In this document: in pieces, positions 46,229 to 54,640 of the stretch
Numbering within the stretch: the first letter of the stretch is position 1
Layout of the letters: each line of letters starts with the position of its first letter
Translations under genes and position numbers: made by a program
Notes under the pieces: generated by a model
Told to the model about the DNA's origin: nothing
Databases searched by the model: none
What the model saw: only the letters and a program-made list of their open reading frames with translations
Origin: Clostridium cadaveris
GTDB lineage: Bacteria > Bacillota > Clostridia > Clostridiales > Clostridiaceae
Length of the DNA stretch: 64,000 nucleotides
NCBI RefSeq assembly: GCF_020911725.1
Contig: NZ_CP076620.1
Coordinates: 2,360,501 to 2,424,500 of the forward strand
Reading direction: 5' to 3'

Positions 46229-46903
46229 ATGAATAAAAAAGAAACAATATCAATAATCACTTTAGTAGTGATAGGATGTACTATTATGGCATTTATAGAT
46301 GGTGTAATATCTCCTCCCTACTATATTAAATCTTTAATTAAAATTATTTTATTTCTTGTGATACCATTTATTTATTCTATTTTAGATAAGCAAGTTTCCT
46401 TTAAATCTCTTTTCAATTTTAATAAAAAAGGCTTTTTATTTTCCTTAGGTTTAGGAGTATCCGTATATATATTTATATTATCGGCTTACTTTATACTCAG
46501 TCCATATTTTAACCTTTCTAATGTGACTTCCTCATTACAAAATAATATAGGTGTGAATAAAGGTAATTTTATTTTTGTAGCCTTATATATCTCATTTATA
46601 AACTCACTGCTAGAGGAGTTTTTCTTTCGAGGATTTGCCTTTTTAAATCTAAAAAAGGTTTCTAATAAAAATTTGGCATATATATTTAGCTCTAGTGCTT
46701 TCGCATTATATCATGTAGCATTTATGCTTGATTGGTTTACACCTCTTTTATTTATACTTCTGGTTGTTGGATTATTTATTGCTGGAATATTATTTAATTG
46801 GCTAAATGATAAAAATGAAAATATATATACATCTTGGTTAGTTCATATGTGTGCTAACTTTTCCATAAATACAATTGGGTTTATATTATTTGGTATTTTC
46901 TAA
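46229..46903 (+). CDS. CPBP family intramembrane metalloprotease
   Basis: Membrane protease of the CAAX/Rce1-like (ABI) family. The 224-aa protein has about seven membrane helices and the family motifs EEFFFRGFAF (E-E-x3-R), the following His in ALYHVAFML and the C-terminal LVHMCANFSIN (H-x3-N). Bacterial members take part in peptide maturation or bacteriocin immunity; no peptide precursor is seen beside it. Ribosome site AGGGGA is moderate. Confidence 0.85.
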   Translation: MNKKETISIITLVVIGCTIMAFIDGVISPPYYIKSLIKIILFLVIPFIYSILDKQVSFKSLFNFNKKGFLFSLGLGVSVYIFILSAYFILSPYFNLSNVTSSLQNNIGVNKGNFIFVALYISFINSLLEEFFFRGFAFLNLKKVSNKNLAYIFSSSAFALYHVAFMLDWFTPLLFILLVVGLFIAGILFNWLNDKNENIYTSWLVHMCANFSINTIGFILFGIF

Positions 46904-46922
46904 ATAATAATTTGCATAAAAA

Positions 46923-46946
46923 TAAAGACTAGAAATTCTAGTCTTT
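46923..46946. terminator. Terminator after the CPBP gene
   Basis: AAAGACTAG and CTAGTCTTTT pair around AAATT; T-run on the plus strand, weaker on the minus strand. Confidence 0.75.
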
Positions 46947-46960
46947 TAAACTTTTAGTTA

Positions 46961-47068
46961 TTATTCAAGTTTTAAAACAGCATAATTTTCTTTAAATAAT
47001 TCAGGGTACTTCTCTTTAGCTTCTTTTTCTCCTATACCACTCATAGTATCACTAATTAATTTTCCCAT
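46961..47068 (-). pseudogene. Possible gene remnant, C-terminal-like fragment of 35 codons
   Basis: A minus-strand frame reads MGKLISDTMSGIGEKEAKEK followed by YPELFKENYAVLKLE and a stop just before a terminator. It is open upstream for only six more codons (FIDYTN) and has no GGAGG. The composition is protein-like (charged amphipathic helix), suggesting the tail of a lost gene rather than a complete small protein. Parent family not recognised. Confidence 0.4.
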
Positions 47069-47097
47069 GTTCGTATAGTCAATAAATTAATTATATA

Positions 47098-47988
47098 TTA
47101 TAGGTTTTTCTTAGCCTTAGCTTCATATAAACGTCTATCAGCATATAAAAAAAGCTTATCCCATGTCCAATCATTCCCAAATTCTTCACTTGATGCGATA
47201 CCGAATGAAATGTTAAATGGAATTTGTATGTCATTATTATAGTAGCAAATCTTGTGCATTTTTCTGTAACATTCTTCAATTTCTATCTTAAAATTATGTA
47301 AACTCATTCCGCATACAATAATAAGCATCTCATCTCCACCAAAACGTATAACTAACCTCTCTTCATCTTTTTTTCGAGAATTAAAGTTCTGCTTCCAAAA
47401 ACAAGCTGCCTCCTTAAGTAGCTTGTCTCCTGCCTGATGACCATAAGTATCGTTTACAAGTTTAAAATCATCAAAATCCATAACACAAACTCCAATAATT
47501 ATTTTTTTATCATGACAACATTTTAATGATGGAAGAAATTTTTCATCTAAAAAACGTCTATTATAAACTCCAGTCAGAGAATCTGTTATTAATAGATTAT
47601 TATAACTATGAATTAATTTTCCTATTTCATCTTTTTGGTTGCTATCCATTAAAAGATTATTTGTAACATCATTTATAATTTCCATAACATAAGGTTTTCC
47701 TTCAATTTTTAAATAACGAGATGTCACTAAATATGTCTTATTATTTAGAATTTCAATTTTATATGCTCGTCCTTTTGACTGTAGTGCACGGAGGGAAGTG
47801 CAATTTTCACACCTTTTACAACGCCCCCAAAATTTACTACATATAGAACCACTCTTTTTATAATAATCATTGCAATATATCTGTTGAGTAATTGGATTAA
47901 CAAGACGCAGTATATCATTCTCTCTCTTCTCACATTCTATAAGATTCTCTGCTTCTTTTTGTGTAAAATTGATTTTCAATTTATCCAT
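47098..47988 (-). CDS. Diguanylate cyclase with Cys-rich N-terminal domain
   Basis: The 296-aa soluble protein has an N-terminal PAS-like region (about 10-115) carrying five cysteines (YCNDYY, SICSKFW, GRCKRCENCTS), spaced like a metal or Fe-S/heme-sensing site, and a GGDEF domain (about 130-292) with DSLTGVYNRRFLDE, DFDDFKLVNDTYGHQAGD and GGDEM at the active site. The change of Phe to Met still leaves the catalytic G-G-D-E. GGGGG precedes the ATG. It may sense redox state or a metal; that is inference. Confidence 0.87.
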   Translation of the reverse strand: MDKLKINFTQKEAENLIECEKRENDILRLVNPITQQIYCNDYYKKSGSICSKFWGRCKRCENCTSLRALQSKGRAYKIEILNNKTYLVTSRYLKIEGKPYVMEIINDVTNNLLMDSNQKDEIGKLIHSYNNLLITDSLTGVYNRRFLDEKFLPSLKCCHDKKIIIGVCVMDFDDFKLVNDTYGHQAGDKLLKEAACFWKQNFNSRKKDEERLVIRFGGDEMLIIVCGMSLHNFKIEIEECYRKMHKICYYNNDIQIPFNISFGIASSEEFGNDWTWDKLFLYADRRLYEAKAKKNL

Positions 47989-48183
47989 AGTTCCCCCTTA
48001 CTTCTAAGTTAATTAGGACTTTCAGCATTCCTTAAAGTTATTAAACATAAAAATACTTAATTTTAAATTCTGAATTAGTCATCAAAAAAGGTAGTAAAAA
48101 AAGCTACTATGATAATTTCTGAGCAGCTTTTTAGTCTATTATAATGTTATTATTTAATTTTATTAATTCTTGTTTTAATGATG

Positions 48184-48259
48184 TAATGTTATTTCCATTA
48201 TAAATTATAATGTTATTAGCACGTTTAAGTCAATACTAACATTACATAAACTAATGTTA
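48184..48259 (+). promoter_or_regulatory. TAATGTTA repeat operator region of the XRE gene
   Basis: Four copies of an eight-base half site: TAATGTTA at 48184-48191, 48208-48215 and 48252-48259 and its complement TAACATTA at 48237-48244. The last two form a perfect inverted repeat with a seven-base spacer, just before the XRE ribosome site. This is the layout of an autoregulatory operator. Confidence 0.7.
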
Positions 48260-48274
48260 ATAGGTGGTGTTGAC

Positions 48275-48619
48275 ATGTTAAATAAAAAATCTCTAAATGT
48301 TGAAATTGGAAGTAGAATAAAAGAAGCACGAGAATCTGCTGGATTGACTCAAGAACGATTTGCTGAATTAATCGGAATGGGTACAAAAAATGTATCGGCT
48401 GTTGAACGAGGTACTGTTGGTATATCACTTTCATCATTAAAAAAAATATGCCGTATTTTATCTGTATCTAGTGACCAAATTCTTTTTGGAGCTCAATTTA
48501 ATAATCCTTCTCAAGAATTGGCTGAAAGACTTAATCATTTGTCTCTAGAGCAATTCTTAATAGCAGAAGACATACTTAATAAACTTTTTGAAGCCTTTGC
48601 TTTAGGAGAAAGTAAATAA
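48275..48619 (+). CDS. XRE family transcriptional regulator
   Basis: The 114-aa protein has an N-terminal Cro/CI helix-turn-helix (about 8-65: IGSRIKEARESAGLTQERFAELIGMGTKNVSAVERGTVGISLSSLKKICRIL) and a helical tail. Start at 48275, seven bases behind GGTGG; an upstream in-frame ATG at 48254 lies inside the last operator repeat and has no ribosome site. It probably represses itself through the TAATGTTA sites. Divergent from the GGDEM gene, which the same region could also control. Confidence 0.88.
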   Translation: MLNKKSLNVEIGSRIKEARESAGLTQERFAELIGMGTKNVSAVERGTVGISLSSLKKICRILSVSSDQILFGAQFNNPSQELAERLNHLSLEQFLIAEDILNKLFEAFALGESK

Positions 48620-48660
48620 TTTGAAATATGCTTAAAATTTTTTAATTTCAATACAAAACA

Positions 48661-48710
48661 AAAATAAAGCCTTCTATAATAAATTAACATATCATAGGGG
48701 GCTTTATTTT
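48661..48710 (+). terminator. Terminator after the XRE gene
   Basis: AAAATAAAGCC pairs with GGCTTTATTTT, with an inner CTAT/ATAG pair; T-run follows. Confidence 0.8.
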
Positions 48711-48772
48711 TTATCTTTAAATTTGAAAAGATTTTAAGGTTTTATAAATAAATTTTCTACATCCTGCAAAAA

Positions 48773-49138
48773 TCACTTTTTATTTTTACTAAATAAACTT
48801 AATCCAACTAACAGACACCCTTCTATATATTGAATATTATTTCTTTTCATATATTCAATAAGCTCATCACTTTCTGCACCAGGCTGAATTACTATACACT
48901 TGTAGTTTTTATTACATTCTTTTATAAGCTCCAATCCTCTTATTGGATTAATACACAAGTCAATTATATCTATATCATCATCAACTTCATTTATAGATTT
49001 CAACTCTTTTCCCACTCCATATACTGTATAACCATGGTCAATAAGCTTATTTTTTATCTTAAATGCATATTTTTCTTCCTTGATAGTGTCACCTACTACA
49101 ACAAATACATTTTCCTGCATGATTTCTTTTAAATCCAT
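48773..49138 (-). CDS. CoA-binding (Rossmann) domain protein
   Basis: The 121-aa protein is a single CoA_binding_2 domain, related to the YccU/YneT family: VFVVVGDTIKEEKYAFKIKNKLIDHGYTVYGVGKE, IDIIDLCINPIRGLELIKEC and CIVIQPGAESDELIEYMKRNNIQYIEGCLLVGL. It probably binds CoA or a nucleotide; the role is unknown. AGGTGA lies five bases before the ATG. Downstream of, and transcribed in the same direction as, nothing close except the GH20 gene upstream of it. Confidence 0.85.
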   Translation of the reverse strand: MDLKEIMQENVFVVVGDTIKEEKYAFKIKNKLIDHGYTVYGVGKELKSINEVDDDIDIIDLCINPIRGLELIKECNKNYKCIVIQPGAESDELIEYMKRNNIQYIEGCLLVGLSLFSKNKK

Positions 49139-49195
49139 TTTATCACCTTACTCTTCTTTATATTTGAGAAATTTTAAAATATTATTAATTTCTAG

Positions 49196-52100
49196 TTACT
49201 CTTTTCTCTTATTTCTTAAAAAAACAAGTCCTAATCCAGATGCTGTAAAAATACTAGCAAGCAATCCCAAATTATTTATATCTCCTGTCCTAGGAACATC
49301 TTCACCTTTAGTTGGTTTTTCAGTTTCACCTGGTTTTTCATCTTTACCTGATTCCATTTTTTCAATTAATCCTTCTTTAGCTGCTTTTAAAGCTTCTAAT
49401 ACTGAATCTACATCCTCTTGAGTTAAATCCCTATTGTCAGAAGATATTAAGTCTTTAGCTCTTTCTAAAGCTTTTTCAAATATAGTCCATGATTCTTCTG
49501 TATACTTCTCTGATGTTTCACTTTCACATGACTTTAAGTATTCAGTCAGCTCCTCAACACTACCACGTTTTACAAACTTACTAATTATATTTTCCAATTC
49601 ATTAATTGCATTTTCAATATCATCTTGACCAATATTATCTTTGCTAACTAATTCTTCAGCAGCCTTTATAGCATTATTTAAAACTTCTTGATTAAATGAA
49701 GAGGTTGTATAATCTTCACTATTTATATTCTTTGCTTTATCAATAGCTTCCTGCAATGCTTTTTTATTTACACCACTATCAATATCCCCTGATGGTGAAT
49801 AGAACGACATCTCTGCCCCAGAAGCAAACTTATTCTTTGTATCTCCATTAGATTTATTAATAACCATACGAATTGTCTTAGCTTTTACTGCATCAAATTT
49901 GGCAAACTTAGTCGATGAGTCTCCTGACCAAGCTTTAGCATCTAAAACTTTTGTTTCTTTTCCATTTTCATCTGTTGCATATAAGTCAAATTCCATTATA
50001 TTTCCATTTGCAGTTCCATTTTGTCTTGGTATATATGATAATTTTGATATTTCCGTAGGTTTTTCAAATGTAAATATTAATTCTTGTGGTAATTTAACAT
50101 TATTATCAGCCCAATTTGAATGCCATATAGTATTTTTATTCCCATCTAAAAGATTTTCTGGTCCTTCTCCTGTATATTGAGATGATGCAGTAACAGAAAT
50201 CTCTTTATTAGGTATCTTATTTTTATCTTCCCCTGATTTTTTAATAATAATATTATCAATCTTACCTTTTATAGAGTTAGTCATAGATCCAATTCTCTCT
50301 AATGATAATGCAAATGTAGAATTTGTAATATTGCTTTTCTTAATCATGTTATTATGAACGAATTTACCTTTTGCACTTGCAACCATCTCACCATTAACAT
50401 ATAAAGTAGTATTTTGGTTTTCAGTCTTAATAGCTATATTAACCCATTCTTTAACTGGCAATACATAATCAAATGTATAATCATACAACTCTCTAGTAAA
50501 TCCTAACACTCCATTTTCCATTATACGAATATCGTGAGTACCATATGAACTATCACTTTCAAATAAAATTTGACCTGGTGCAGCTTCCTCTAATCTTAAA
50601 TCAAATGAAAGTTCATTTCCTTTTCCCAATTTATCTAATGGCATTTCAATAAAACTTTTGTTTCCTTCTAATGATATGGCATTGGAAGTTTTTCCTGTCT
50701 TAAATGAGGCATTAGTTAAATTTGATAAATCACGATTATTTTCACTTGAATCTTCTAATTCATTTTTCTTCTCAAATGTATAATTTGCATATTGATCATT
50801 TATAGAATTTTCTTTAAACAATGGATTTGTATTTGGTGATAGTCCCACATTTTTGCTTGCATTCTGTAAATTTTCTAAGCTTCCCTTCTCTTTACCATTT
50901 GCCCAAGTTTTTTCAGCAACTATTGGTAATGCATCCTGAAAACGCTCATACATATCAGACTCAGTCAATCCACTAGCACGCTTATCAATATTATCATTCC
51001 ATATTGCAAAAGCAGCTCCTAATGCTTGATCGTCTCCAGAAGGAATTGCCTTCCATCCTGATTTTGTAGATACTATATTCGGTTCAAAATTACTATATAG
51101 ACTATTTGTATTTAGATAATCCCCATAAGCACCTCTTCCACCGTTTCCATTTGGAACCATATACATATAAGAATCTATTGTATTTATTAATTTATATCCC
51201 ATGTCATACATTTCTTTTCCATCAGCCCAATCTCTAGACCATAAATTCATTTGAACATTTTCAATAGCTTCAGGCTTTATTTCTGTAACCGGATTATCTT
51301 TTATCCATGTTAATCCGCCCCACATACGAACTGGATTTGTATTTTTTATATAAGGAACGAACTCATTAATAAAATTACGATATGCTTTATAATTTGCTAA
51401 AAACTCATCTGCCCCTATATGAACTACAGTTTCACTATCAAAGGTTGGATTATCTCCTTTAGTATATTCGTCAAATATTTCTTTAACCTTTTTAATTGAT
51501 TCAGGTTTACTTACATCTATGTGATCAATTAAAGGTCTATTGTTTGCTAATGGTGATCTTTTATTCTTCACCATAATCTCTGGAAATACCTTAGTAAACG
51601 AGTTTGCATGAGCTGGAATATCAATTTCTGGTACTATATTTACTCCAATTTTTCTTGATTCATTTATAAATTGTTTAAATTCCTCTTTAGAATAAGCATA
51701 ATCCTTTGCTGTTGCCGATTCATTTTTACTATTTTTTACATTCGATTCTAAACGGAAAGCATCATATGCTTTAAAAGCTTCATTTTCTGTTTCTCCAACT
51801 CCATAATCCTCTAGCCAAATATAATTATCACTTAAGTGAACTTGGAAATCATTCATTTTGTGCCATGCCATATTTTTAGTAATGTCTTTTAACATATCCA
51901 TAGAAAAAGGTTTACGAGCTACGTCTAATACAAATCCACGAACTTTATACTTAGGATAATCTCTTGTTATTCCACAAGGCATTGTATTATTATTCTTGCT
52001 TTGAGTTAATATTTGAAGAATTGAACGCGTTGACCAATAAGCACCTATTTTATGTTTTGCTTCTACTATAACCTTATCAGTGATCTCCATATTATATCCT

Positions 52101-53608
52101 TCATCACCCAATAAATTATCTTCACTTCCTAATGTAAAATAGAAATCACCTACTCCTACATTATCTTTATCATAGCTAATAGATATCTTTCTTCCTGTCA
52201 TATCTTCATAATCTTTCTTAAACTCATTAGCAGCATATTCTAAGTTATTCTTATATTCAGGATTTACTACAATTTTACTATTTTCGTTTGTAGTAAATAA
52301 TTTATTATCACTGCTATACCATTCTGCTAACTCTGGAGATACAACTGGCTTTTGATTTCCTTTATTTGCTTCATGTAACCCTGGAATTACTACTTCAAAA
52401 TCATTTGTAATAGTTACTTCTTTAGTATTATTATTAGTTATCTTTAATGATATTTTAACTGTTTTACTCGTCAATGGTTTGTGTACATTGAAATTATTAT
52501 CTACTATCTGTTCAAAGTCTGCACCATTGTTTTCTATTGTGTATCCTGGAACCTCACTTACTACTATTTTATTAGTTTCTGCGTTATATACTGGACGTAC
52601 ACTCTCAATAGTAGGCCCTTCATCCAAAGTAACTACAGTAAATGGATGATCATATAATTCAAATTCAACTATTCCCCCATTATCCCACGCTGCTTTATGG
52701 GTTTCTAAAACTTCTAATTTTACATATTGTCCTAAAACTGGCTTTTCAAAACCTGTGCTATCATATGTTGTTTGATTGTCCAACTCTCTTGTAATTGATG
52801 GGTCTGATTCATCAAAAGTATTATCTTTTGATACTGTCACCTTATATTTCTTTACGTTGTTAAGAGGCACTTGTCCACGCTTTTCTAAAAATAAATGGAA
52901 ATTATCAATATTCTTTTCTTTTCCTAAATCAAGTTTTAAAATAGGCATTGTATTTTGAGTAGAGGCTAAACGTGTTTCATAATCACCATCTATAGCCTTA
53001 TCATAAGTATTACCATGACCTTCTGAATTTTCTCCACTAGCATTCGCTCCTATAGATTGGTTAAGAGTATTTTTATACAATTCAAGCTCAACTATTCCTG
53101 CATTATCCCACATATTATCCTTATGCGTTTCAATTATTTCTAGCTTAATATAACGAGTATTTACTGCCTTAGATAATTTTACATCATCACGGATAGTTTC
53201 AGTATTTAGTTCTCTTTCAACTCTAGAATCGTTTTCTTCAAAGTTTTTATCTAATGAGAAAGTTATCCTATACTTTTTAACATTGTTTTTATATTGTACG
53301 TTTTTTCTATCTTCCAAAAACAGACGTAAAAATTGTATTTTCTTTTCTGATCCTAAATCTAAAATTACTGTAGGTTTAGTATTCCTATTAGATGATAAAC
53401 GAGCATTAAATTCATTACTTTTATCTCCATCTACTACATTATCATAGGTACTTCCATTCTCAGCATTCGTTCCCTCTACCACTGTAGAATTTAATGCCAC
53501 ATTATCATTAGAAACATGTTCTTTTGCAAATACTGGAATCCTTAAATTAATAAATATTACTGATAGAGCTAGGTTGCTTGCTAAAAACCTTTTAAGTCCT
53601 TTGTTCAT
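49196..53608 (-). CDS. Cell-wall-anchored GH20 beta-N-acetylhexosaminidase, multidomain
   Basis: Extracellular enzyme releasing terminal N-acetylhexosamine, or lacto-N-biose, from host glycans. In 1470 aa: signal peptide (to about 30), two F5/8C-like sugar-binding domains (about 33-182, 184-322), a linker, GH20b (about 430-548), GH20 barrel (about 553-900) with catalytic Asp-Glu at about 734-735 in VHIGADEF, a LamG-like domain (about 945-1125), a third F5/8C domain (about 1130-1273), two FIVAR-like helical modules (about 1280-1415), and a sortase signal VPRTG with hydrophobic segment and RNKRKE tail. The ATG at 53608 is six bases behind GGGGG. No sortase gene is in the window. Confidence 0.9.
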   Translation of the reverse strand: MNKGLKRFLASNLALSVIFINLRIPVFAKEHVSNDNVALNSTVVEGTNAENGSTYDNVVDGDKSNEFNARLSSNRNTKPTVILDLGSEKKIQFLRLFLEDRKNVQYKNNVKKYRITFSLDKNFEENDSRVERELNTETIRDDVKLSKAVNTRYIKLEIIETHKDNMWDNAGIVELELYKNTLNQSIGANASGENSEGHGNTYDKAIDGDYETRLASTQNTMPILKLDLGKEKNIDNFHLFLEKRGQVPLNNVKKYKVTVSKDNTFDESDPSITRELDNQTTYDSTGFEKPVLGQYVKLEVLETHKAAWDNGGIVEFELYDHPFTVVTLDEGPTIESVRPVYNAETNKIVVSEVPGYTIENNGADFEQIVDNNFNVHKPLTSKTVKISLKITNNNTKEVTITNDFEVVIPGLHEANKGNQKPVVSPELAEWYSSDNKLFTTNENSKIVVNPEYKNNLEYAANEFKKDYEDMTGRKISISYDKDNVGVGDFYFTLGSEDNLLGDEGYNMEITDKVIVEAKHKIGAYWSTRSILQILTQSKNNNTMPCGITRDYPKYKVRGFVLDVARKPFSMDMLKDITKNMAWHKMNDFQVHLSDNYIWLEDYGVGETENEAFKAYDAFRLESNVKNSKNESATAKDYAYSKEEFKQFINESRKIGVNIVPEIDIPAHANSFTKVFPEIMVKNKRSPLANNRPLIDHIDVSKPESIKKVKEIFDEYTKGDNPTFDSETVVHIGADEFLANYKAYRNFINEFVPYIKNTNPVRMWGGLTWIKDNPVTEIKPEAIENVQMNLWSRDWADGKEMYDMGYKLINTIDSYMYMVPNGNGGRGAYGDYLNTNSLYSNFEPNIVSTKSGWKAIPSGDDQALGAAFAIWNDNIDKRASGLTESDMYERFQDALPIVAEKTWANGKEKGSLENLQNASKNVGLSPNTNPLFKENSINDQYANYTFEKKNELEDSSENNRDLSNLTNASFKTGKTSNAISLEGNKSFIEMPLDKLGKGNELSFDLRLEEAAPGQILFESDSSYGTHDIRIMENGVLGFTRELYDYTFDYVLPVKEWVNIAIKTENQNTTLYVNGEMVASAKGKFVHNNMIKKSNITNSTFALSLERIGSMTNSIKGKIDNIIIKKSGEDKNKIPNKEISVTASSQYTGEGPENLLDGNKNTIWHSNWADNNVKLPQELIFTFEKPTEISKLSYIPRQNGTANGNIMEFDLYATDENGKETKVLDAKAWSGDSSTKFAKFDAVKAKTIRMVINKSNGDTKNKFASGAEMSFYSPSGDIDSGVNKKALQEAIDKAKNINSEDYTTSSFNQEVLNNAIKAAEELVSKDNIGQDDIENAINELENIISKFVKRGSVEELTEYLKSCESETSEKYTEESWTIFEKALERAKDLISSDNRDLTQEDVDSVLEALKAAKEGLIEKMESGKDEKPGETEKPTKGEDVPRTGDINNLGLLASIFTASGLGLVFLRNKRKE

Positions 53609-53627
53609 ATTCATCCCCCTTTTATTT

Positions 53628-53653
53628 AAGTAGTATAAAATTCTATACTACTT
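53628..53653 (-). repeat. Hairpin in the GH20 mRNA leader
   Basis: AAGTAGTATA (53628-53637) and TATACTACTT (53644-53653) form a perfect 10-bp inverted repeat, ending about 20 bases before the GH20 start codon. It lacks a T-run, so it may stabilise the mRNA 5' end or bind a regulator. The rest of the gap to 53828 shows nothing definite. Confidence 0.55.
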
Positions 53654-53828
53654 TATTAATATAATTGTTATATATTAAAGATTCGAAATTTTGATTTCTA
53701 CCATAACGAATCCTCAATTATGCCACCATGAACTTCATATTAAAAGTTGAACTATTATAAATCCACTTAATAAAAGGCTGCACCAATTCAATAATTTCAA
53801 ATATTCTTACTATTTTTGAAAAATAAAA

Positions 53829-53869
53829 AGCTGAAAGCAGTATTATCATAAATAATACTGTTTTCAGCT
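53829..53869 (-). terminator. Terminator of the VTC-DUF4956 operon
   Basis: AGCTGAAA-G-CAGTATTAT pairs with ATAATACTG-TT-TTCAGCT, a strong stem; the minus strand continues TTTTTATTTTT. Confidence 0.85.
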
Positions 53870-53961
53870 AATGCCACTCTCGGTTACACGCATAATATTA
53901 TATTAAAATATATTTATATATTATCTTACCTTCTATAATTTGTCAATATTGTTTTCTAATC

Positions 53962-54627
53962 CTATGAAGCTGAATTCAAAAGATTAACGCTATCTATTCC
54001 TCCAAGCTGAAAAATTTCATTAATCATATTGTTTTCTTCTCTTTGAGGAATTCTTACTTCGTAGACAAGTTCAAAGGAATCCACTAATACATTTTTTGCT
54101 TTTACAGAACTGTTACCTTGAATTTTATCTATGATAGTTTGAATGCTGTCTAAATCTGTATTACTGCCTCTTACTACAAGAAGCATTGAATTATTTCCTT
54201 CTCCCCTTTTCTTAGTGAATATCATTACTACTGCAAGTATTATACTTCCAATTATACCTATTACATAGCTTTGAGTAGCTGCAGCAATACCTATTGCCAT
54301 ACTCCAAAAGATAAAGCCTATATCCCTTGGGTCTTTAATGTTTGTACGAAATCTAACTATTGAAAGAGATCCGAGCATCCCTAATGATAAGGCTAAATTT
54401 GATTGAATTAAATCCATAAGTATTGTAGAAACAAACGCAAGTGTCACTAGGGTTATTCCAAATTTAGGTTCGTAAGTTGAATCTGTATGAGAAATTCTAT
54501 AAGCTCCCCACATTATAAATGCAAATAGCAGTGCAGTGCCCATACTTATTAAAATTACTGATGTATCTGGCTTAGTTGTAATCGTATTTAGCAATTGATC
54601 CATATTGATTTGAAATTGTTCATTCAT
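53962..54627 (-). CDS. DUF4956 membrane protein (second copy)
   Basis: The 221-aa protein has four membrane helices in its first 140 residues with the family core LSLGMLGSLSIVRFRTNIKDPRDIGFIFWSMAIGIA and a C-terminal soluble alpha/beta domain (about 150-221) containing SMLLVVRGS and FELVYEVRIPQRE. DUF4956 proteins are widely found beside VTC-domain proteins; function unknown. The third of three consecutive ATG codons, 8 bases behind GAGG, is taken as start. Paralogous to the gene at 55547-56215. Confidence 0.88.
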   Translation of the reverse strand: MNEQFQINMDQLLNTITTKPDTSVILISMGTALLFAFIMWGAYRISHTDSTYEPKFGITLVTLAFVSTILMDLIQSNLALSLGMLGSLSIVRFRTNIKDPRDIGFIFWSMAIGIAAATQSYVIGIIGSIILAVVMIFTKKRGEGNNSMLLVVRGSNTDLDSIQTIIDKIQGNSSVKAKNVLVDSFELVYEVRIPQREENNMINEIFQLGGIDSVNLLNSAS

Positions 54628-54640
54628 CATCATTACCTCA

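Noticed and set aside
48095-48132. AAAAAGCT/AGCTTTTT hairpin between the divergent GGDEM and XRE genes
   Set aside because: Looks like a terminator, but both flanking genes start here and none ends; probably chance or a relic.
48225-48437. 70-codon minus-strand frame inside the XRE gene
   Set aside because: Leucine/glutamine-rich shadow of the helix-turn-helix gene with no ribosome site.
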